This document shows positions 8,027 to 9,999 of a DNA stretch of 9,999 nucleotides, in pieces. Position numbers and translations under genes: made by a program. The notes beneath the pieces are model-generated. The model did no database searches. It was not told the origin of the DNA and was given only the letters and a program-made list of their open reading frames with translations. Within the stretch, counting starts at the first letter, position 1. Each line of letters begins with the position of its first letter. Source of the stretch: Alphaproteobacteria bacterium (lineage in GTDB: Bacteria; Pseudomonadota; Alphaproteobacteria; Rhizobiales; Aestuariivirgaceae); NCBI GenBank assembly GCA_024639035.1, contig JAHEJE010000081.1:1-9999 (forward strand). Direction: 5' to 3'.

Positions 8027-8122
8027 CCGGATTTCCGCGTCTGCTGGCTAGGCATGCTCGGAGCCACGGTCTGGTTGACCGCAAGCCGGGCATGGTGACG
8101 TCCAGGAGGCGCGGAAACCCGG
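8027..8122. repeat. Inner hairpin A of the foldback element
   Basis: Bases 8027-8047 pair with 8102-8122 (21 positions, 3 mismatches, one of them a G-T). Within this arm 8053-8061 pairs with 8086-8094 (8 of 9) and 8067-8071 with 8077-8081, making a long, bulged stem. It starts immediately after the left terminal arm, with no spacer. Confidence 0.7.
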
Positions 8123-8130
8123 CCTTCGGT

Positions 8131-8223
8131 GGGCCAAATTCGCCCATCTGGTGCGTTGCGGCGCTTGCCCGATGCACCGCATCGCGCTGCGCACCGCGCC
8201 TGCCATATGAGCGAATTTGGCTC
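8131..8223. repeat. Inner hairpin B of the foldback element
   Basis: Bases 8131-8151 pair with 8203-8223 (21 positions, 3 mismatches), with GCCAAATTCGC as the uninterrupted core. A tip stem, GATGC/GCATC, is at 8171-8183. The hairpin stops two bases short of the right terminal arm, so it and hairpin A are two side arms on the outer stem, separated by 8 bases (8123-8130). Confidence 0.7.
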
Positions 8224-8255
8224 CATCAAGTGATCCCGTATGATCGAAAAGGGCT

Positions 8256-9551
8256 CTAGCGATTGCTCATGGGTTTGTATTCGCGGTGCGTTGGCCCGGT
8301 GTAGAGCTGCCTGGGCCGACCGATGCGCTGGTGAGGATCTTCGATCATCTCTTTCCATTGGGCGATCCACCCGACCGTCCGCGCCAGTGCGAACAGCACC
8401 GTGAACATGGTGGTCGGGAAGCCTAGCGCGCGCAGGGTGATCCCGGAGTAGAAGTCGATATTGGGATACAGCTTGCGCTCGACGAAATACTCGTCGTTGA
8501 GCGCCACCTGCTCCAACTCGCGGGCCACATCAAGCAGCGGGTCGTCCTGGATGCCAAGCTCGCCGAGAACCTCATGGGCGGTCTTCTGCATGATCTTGGC
8601 ACGAGGATCGTAGTTCTTGTACACCCGGTGACCGAAGCCCATCAGACGGAACGGATCGTTCTTGTCCTTGGCCCGTTTAACGAATTCGGGGATTCGATCC
8701 GGCGTGCCGATTTCGCCCAGCATGGTCAGGGCGGCTTCGTTCGCACCGCCATGGGCCGGGCCCCACAGGCAGGCGATACCGGCGGCGATGCAGGCAAACG
8801 GATTGGCCCCTGACGACCCGGCAAGCCGGACCGTAGATGTCGAGGCGTTTTGCTCGTGATCGGCGTGGAGAATAAAAATGCGATCCATGGCGCGCGACAG
8901 GACCGGATTGATCTTGTATTCCTCGCATGGAACAGCAAAGCACATTTGCAGGAAATTAGCAGAATAACTAAGATCGTTGCGCGGATAAACCAACGGCTGG
9001 CCAGCGTAGTATTTATAGGCCATTGCTGCGATCGTCGGTAGTTTTGCAACCATGCGCCGGCTGGCGATCTCGCGCTGCTGGGGGTCGTTGATATCCGTTG
9101 AATCGTGATAAAATGCCGACATCGCGCCGACGACGCCAACCATGACCGCCATCGGGTGAGCATCCCTGCGGAACCCGGAGAAGAACTTTGTCATCTGCTC
9201 ATGCAGCATGGAGTGATAGGTGATCGCCGTCTCGAACTCCTTGCGTTGCGAAACATTCGGCAAATCGCCGTAGAGCAGCAGATAGCAGGTTTCGATGAAG
9301 TCTCCGTGCTCCGCCAACTGTTCGATCGGATAGCCGCGGTAGAGCAGCACGCCCTCATCGCCGTCAATATAGGTGATTTTGGATTCACAACTCGCCGTTG
9401 CCGTGAAACCGGGATCGTAGGTAAATGCATTGGTGTCGCGGTAAAACGTTGAGATATCCACGACGCTTGGCCCAACCGTGCCATCGTAGACCGGAAAGGT
9501 GTAGTCCTTGCCACCAAGGCTAAGTACCGCTGACTTCGCATTTTCCGACAT
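8256..9551 (-). CDS. gltA: Citrate synthase (type II)
   Basis: GltA condenses oxaloacetate and acetyl-CoA to citrate, entering carbon into the TCA cycle. The 431-residue product matches the usual 427-435 aa of the hexameric type II enzymes of Gram-negative bacteria. Substrate and catalytic residues are present: FILHADHEQNAS (His229), GPAHGGANE (His267), MGFGHRVYKNYDPR (His308) and NIDFYSG (Asp366). These match E. coli His229, His264, His305 and Asp362. The start is ATG at 9551 (MSENAKSAVL), with AGAGGGA six bases upstream. The frame is open to 9650, but the added 33 residues are unlike the family and cover the ribosome binding site. The C-terminus YTGPTHREYKPMSNR has the normal length, yet its TAG stop (8256-8258) and last Arg codon lie inside the right arm of the foldback element. 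gltX lies upstream on the same strand. Confidence 0.97.
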   Translation of the reverse strand: MSENAKSAVLSLGGKDYTFPVYDGTVGPSVVDISTFYRDTNAFTYDPGFTATASCESKITYIDGDEGVLLYRGYPIEQLAEHGDFIETCYLLLYGDLPNVSQRKEFETAITYHSMLHEQMTKFFSGFRRDAHPMAVMVGVVGAMSAFYHDSTDINDPQQREIASRRMVAKLPTIAAMAYKYYAGQPLVYPRNDLSYSANFLQMCFAVPCEEYKINPVLSRAMDRIFILHADHEQNASTSTVRLAGSSGANPFACIAAGIACLWGPAHGGANEAALTMLGEIGTPDRIPEFVKRAKDKNDPFRLMGFGHRVYKNYDPRAKIMQKTAHEVLGELGIQDDPLLDVARELEQVALNDEYFVERKLYPNIDFYSGITLRALGFPTTMFTVLFALARTVGWIAQWKEMIEDPHQRIGRPRQLYTGPTHREYKPMSNR

Positions 9552-9646
9552 CGGGTTCCCTCTTGTTGTTTCTCGGTTGTATTCAGGAGCGCAATTGCCG
9601 CCGCACGGTCCCATGACCGACGGTGCTGGCGAGTGGATCCCTGGCC

Positions 9647-9665
9647 TCACGTTGTGGGAACGTGA
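9647..9665. promoter_or_regulatory. Dyad-symmetric possible operator upstream of gltA
   Basis: TCACGTT-N5-AACGTGA is a perfect 7-base inverted repeat centred about 105 bases upstream of the gltA start. Its size and short spacer fit a dimeric repressor or activator site, and its place in the gltX-gltA gap fits control of gltA. No matching regulator is in the window and no clear -35/-10 pair could be set around it, so the role is inferred. Confidence 0.35.
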
Positions 9666-9746
9666 TCAGTCACTAATGGCTACCGCATTGGGCGGCGTGC
9701 ATCAAGTATTGCCATAGTCGCAGGTTGCCCAAAAGTTAGGCAATCA

Positions 9747-9764
9747 CTAGGGTCAGGACCCTAG
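9747..9764 (-). terminator. Palindrome at the gltX stop codon, possible weak terminator
   Basis: CTAGGGTC-AG-GACCCTAG is a perfect 8-base inverted repeat with a 2-base centre. As RNA the innermost pair would have to open to leave a 4-base loop. The gltX stop TAG (9761-9763) is inside it. Reading on the minus strand no U-tract follows directly, only a CTTTTG about 14 bases on. A smaller stem, TTGCC/GGCAA at 9725-9743, comes next. It could be a weak terminator or a protein-binding palindrome. Confidence 0.3.
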
Positions 9765-9999
9765 GAGTTACCACTCGTGACCTGGTCGGCAATGCGGGCC
9801 AGTGCCTCTTGTTTTCCAAGCGCATAGAGCACTTCAAAGATGCCGGGAGAGATGTTGGTTCCGGTCAGCGCCGCGCGAAGCGGCTGGGCAACCTTGCCGA
9901 GTTTCTGCCCGGTTTCGTCGGCGTGCGCGCGAACGGCATCTGCAATAGTCTGTTCGCTCCAATCCTTCAGGCCGTCAAGCGCATCATGCACGCCGCGCA
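9761..9999 (-). CDS. gltX: Glutamyl-tRNA synthetase, C-terminal part (5' end outside window)
   Basis: GltX charges tRNA-Glu, and in many alphaproteobacteria tRNA-Gln as a first step of indirect glutaminylation. Only about 78 C-terminal residues of a protein near 470-490 aa are present, from the anticodon-binding domain. The recognisable stretch is KLGKVAQPLRAALTGTNISPGIFEVL, followed by a terminal ALARI helix, as in class Ib GluRS proteins. The stop is TAG at 9761-9763 (minus strand) and the frame runs off the right edge, so the GTG at 9991 is not a start. The gltX-gltA order on one strand, facing the bamA cluster, is usual in Rhizobiales. Whether this is the only GltX of the genome cannot be seen. 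Confidence 0.93.
   Translation of the reverse strand, partial: RGVHDALDGLKDWSEQTIADAVRAHADETGQKLGKVAQPLRAALTGTNISPGIFEVLYALGKQEALARIADQVTSGNS

Larger units (their letters stand above)
7991..8261. repeat. MITE-like foldback element with 36-base terminal inverted repeats
   Basis: Bases 7991-8026 and 8226-8261 are inverted repeats of one another, matching at 35 of 36 positions (the exception pairs 8017 with 8235). Each arm's outer end reads CGCTAGAGCCCTTTTCGATC from outside inward. The 199 bases between them hold two further hairpins and no credible gene. Short size, long terminal inverted repeats, no transposase and an intergenic position fit a non-autonomous miniature element. TA lies near both outer ends, as for the TA-duplicating IS630/Tc1 group, but because the ends are themselves palindromic no target duplication can be proved. 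It fills most of the gap between convergent fabZ and gltA, where its transcript could fold and stop transcription in both directions. Mobility and copy number elsewhere are not visible here. Confidence 0.8.

Noticed and set aside
8023..8259. A 78-codon + strand open frame inside the foldback element
   Set aside because: It spans the two hairpins and ends in the right arm, shows no recognisable domain, and repeats the same VIPYDRKGL end that the minus-strand frame reads from the other arm, as expected of inverted repeats.
7993..8370. A 125-codon minus-strand open frame running from the gltA 3' end into the repeat
   Set aside because: It overlaps gltA coding sequence in another frame and continues through the repeat, with no family resemblance.
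1..9999. CRISPR array, tRNA, rRNA, prophage or autonomous transposase gene
   Set aside because: No regularly spaced repeats, tRNA-like cloverleaf with conserved loops, rRNA stretch, integrase or transposase motif was seen on either strand.

Overview
This window is a stretch of an alphaproteobacterial chromosome, probably from the Hyphomicrobiales (Rhizobiales). The reasons are the gene order, GC-rich codon use with a strong G/C third-position bias, and the protein sequences. On the + strand it carries the conserved cell-envelope run pyrH(3' end)-frr-uppS-cdsA-dxr-rseP-bamA-fabZ. On the - strand, facing it, are gltA and the 3' end of gltX. All eight complete genes look intact, with their key catalytic residues in place.

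Layout: 1-307 is the end of UMP kinase and 338-904 is ribosome recycling factor. From 937 to 3748 uppS, cdsA and dxr are packed tightly, with a 7-base cdsA/dxr overlap. They link isoprenoid supply (Dxr), the undecaprenyl carrier (UppS) and phospholipid precursor synthesis (CdsA). rseP (3822-4976) and bamA (5088-7406) follow and serve envelope stress proteolysis and outer-membrane protein assembly. The last part of rseP and the 111-base gap before bamA are more AT-rich than their surroundings and may hold a bamA promoter. fabZ (7494-7964) follows bamA after only 87 bases. Then come a 271-base structured foldback element (7991-8261), gltA (8256-9551, -), a 209-base gap with two dyad symmetries, and the gltX 3' end (9761-9999, -).

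The most notable feature is what is missing. In related alphaproteobacteria this locus normally reads bamA-lpxD-fabZ-lpxA-lpxI-lpxB, then convergent gltA-gltX. Here lpxD is gone between bamA and fabZ, and lpxA-lpxI-lpxB are gone between fabZ and gltA, while the flanking genes are whole. The four absent genes are exactly the lipid A enzymes of the cluster. Either the organism makes no conventional lipid A, or it encodes those enzymes elsewhere. The space after fabZ is filled by a MITE-like repeat with 36-base terminal inverted repeats (35 of 36 matching) that enclose two further hairpins, a three-way-junction (cloverleaf) layout. One end of this repeat contains the gltA stop codon.
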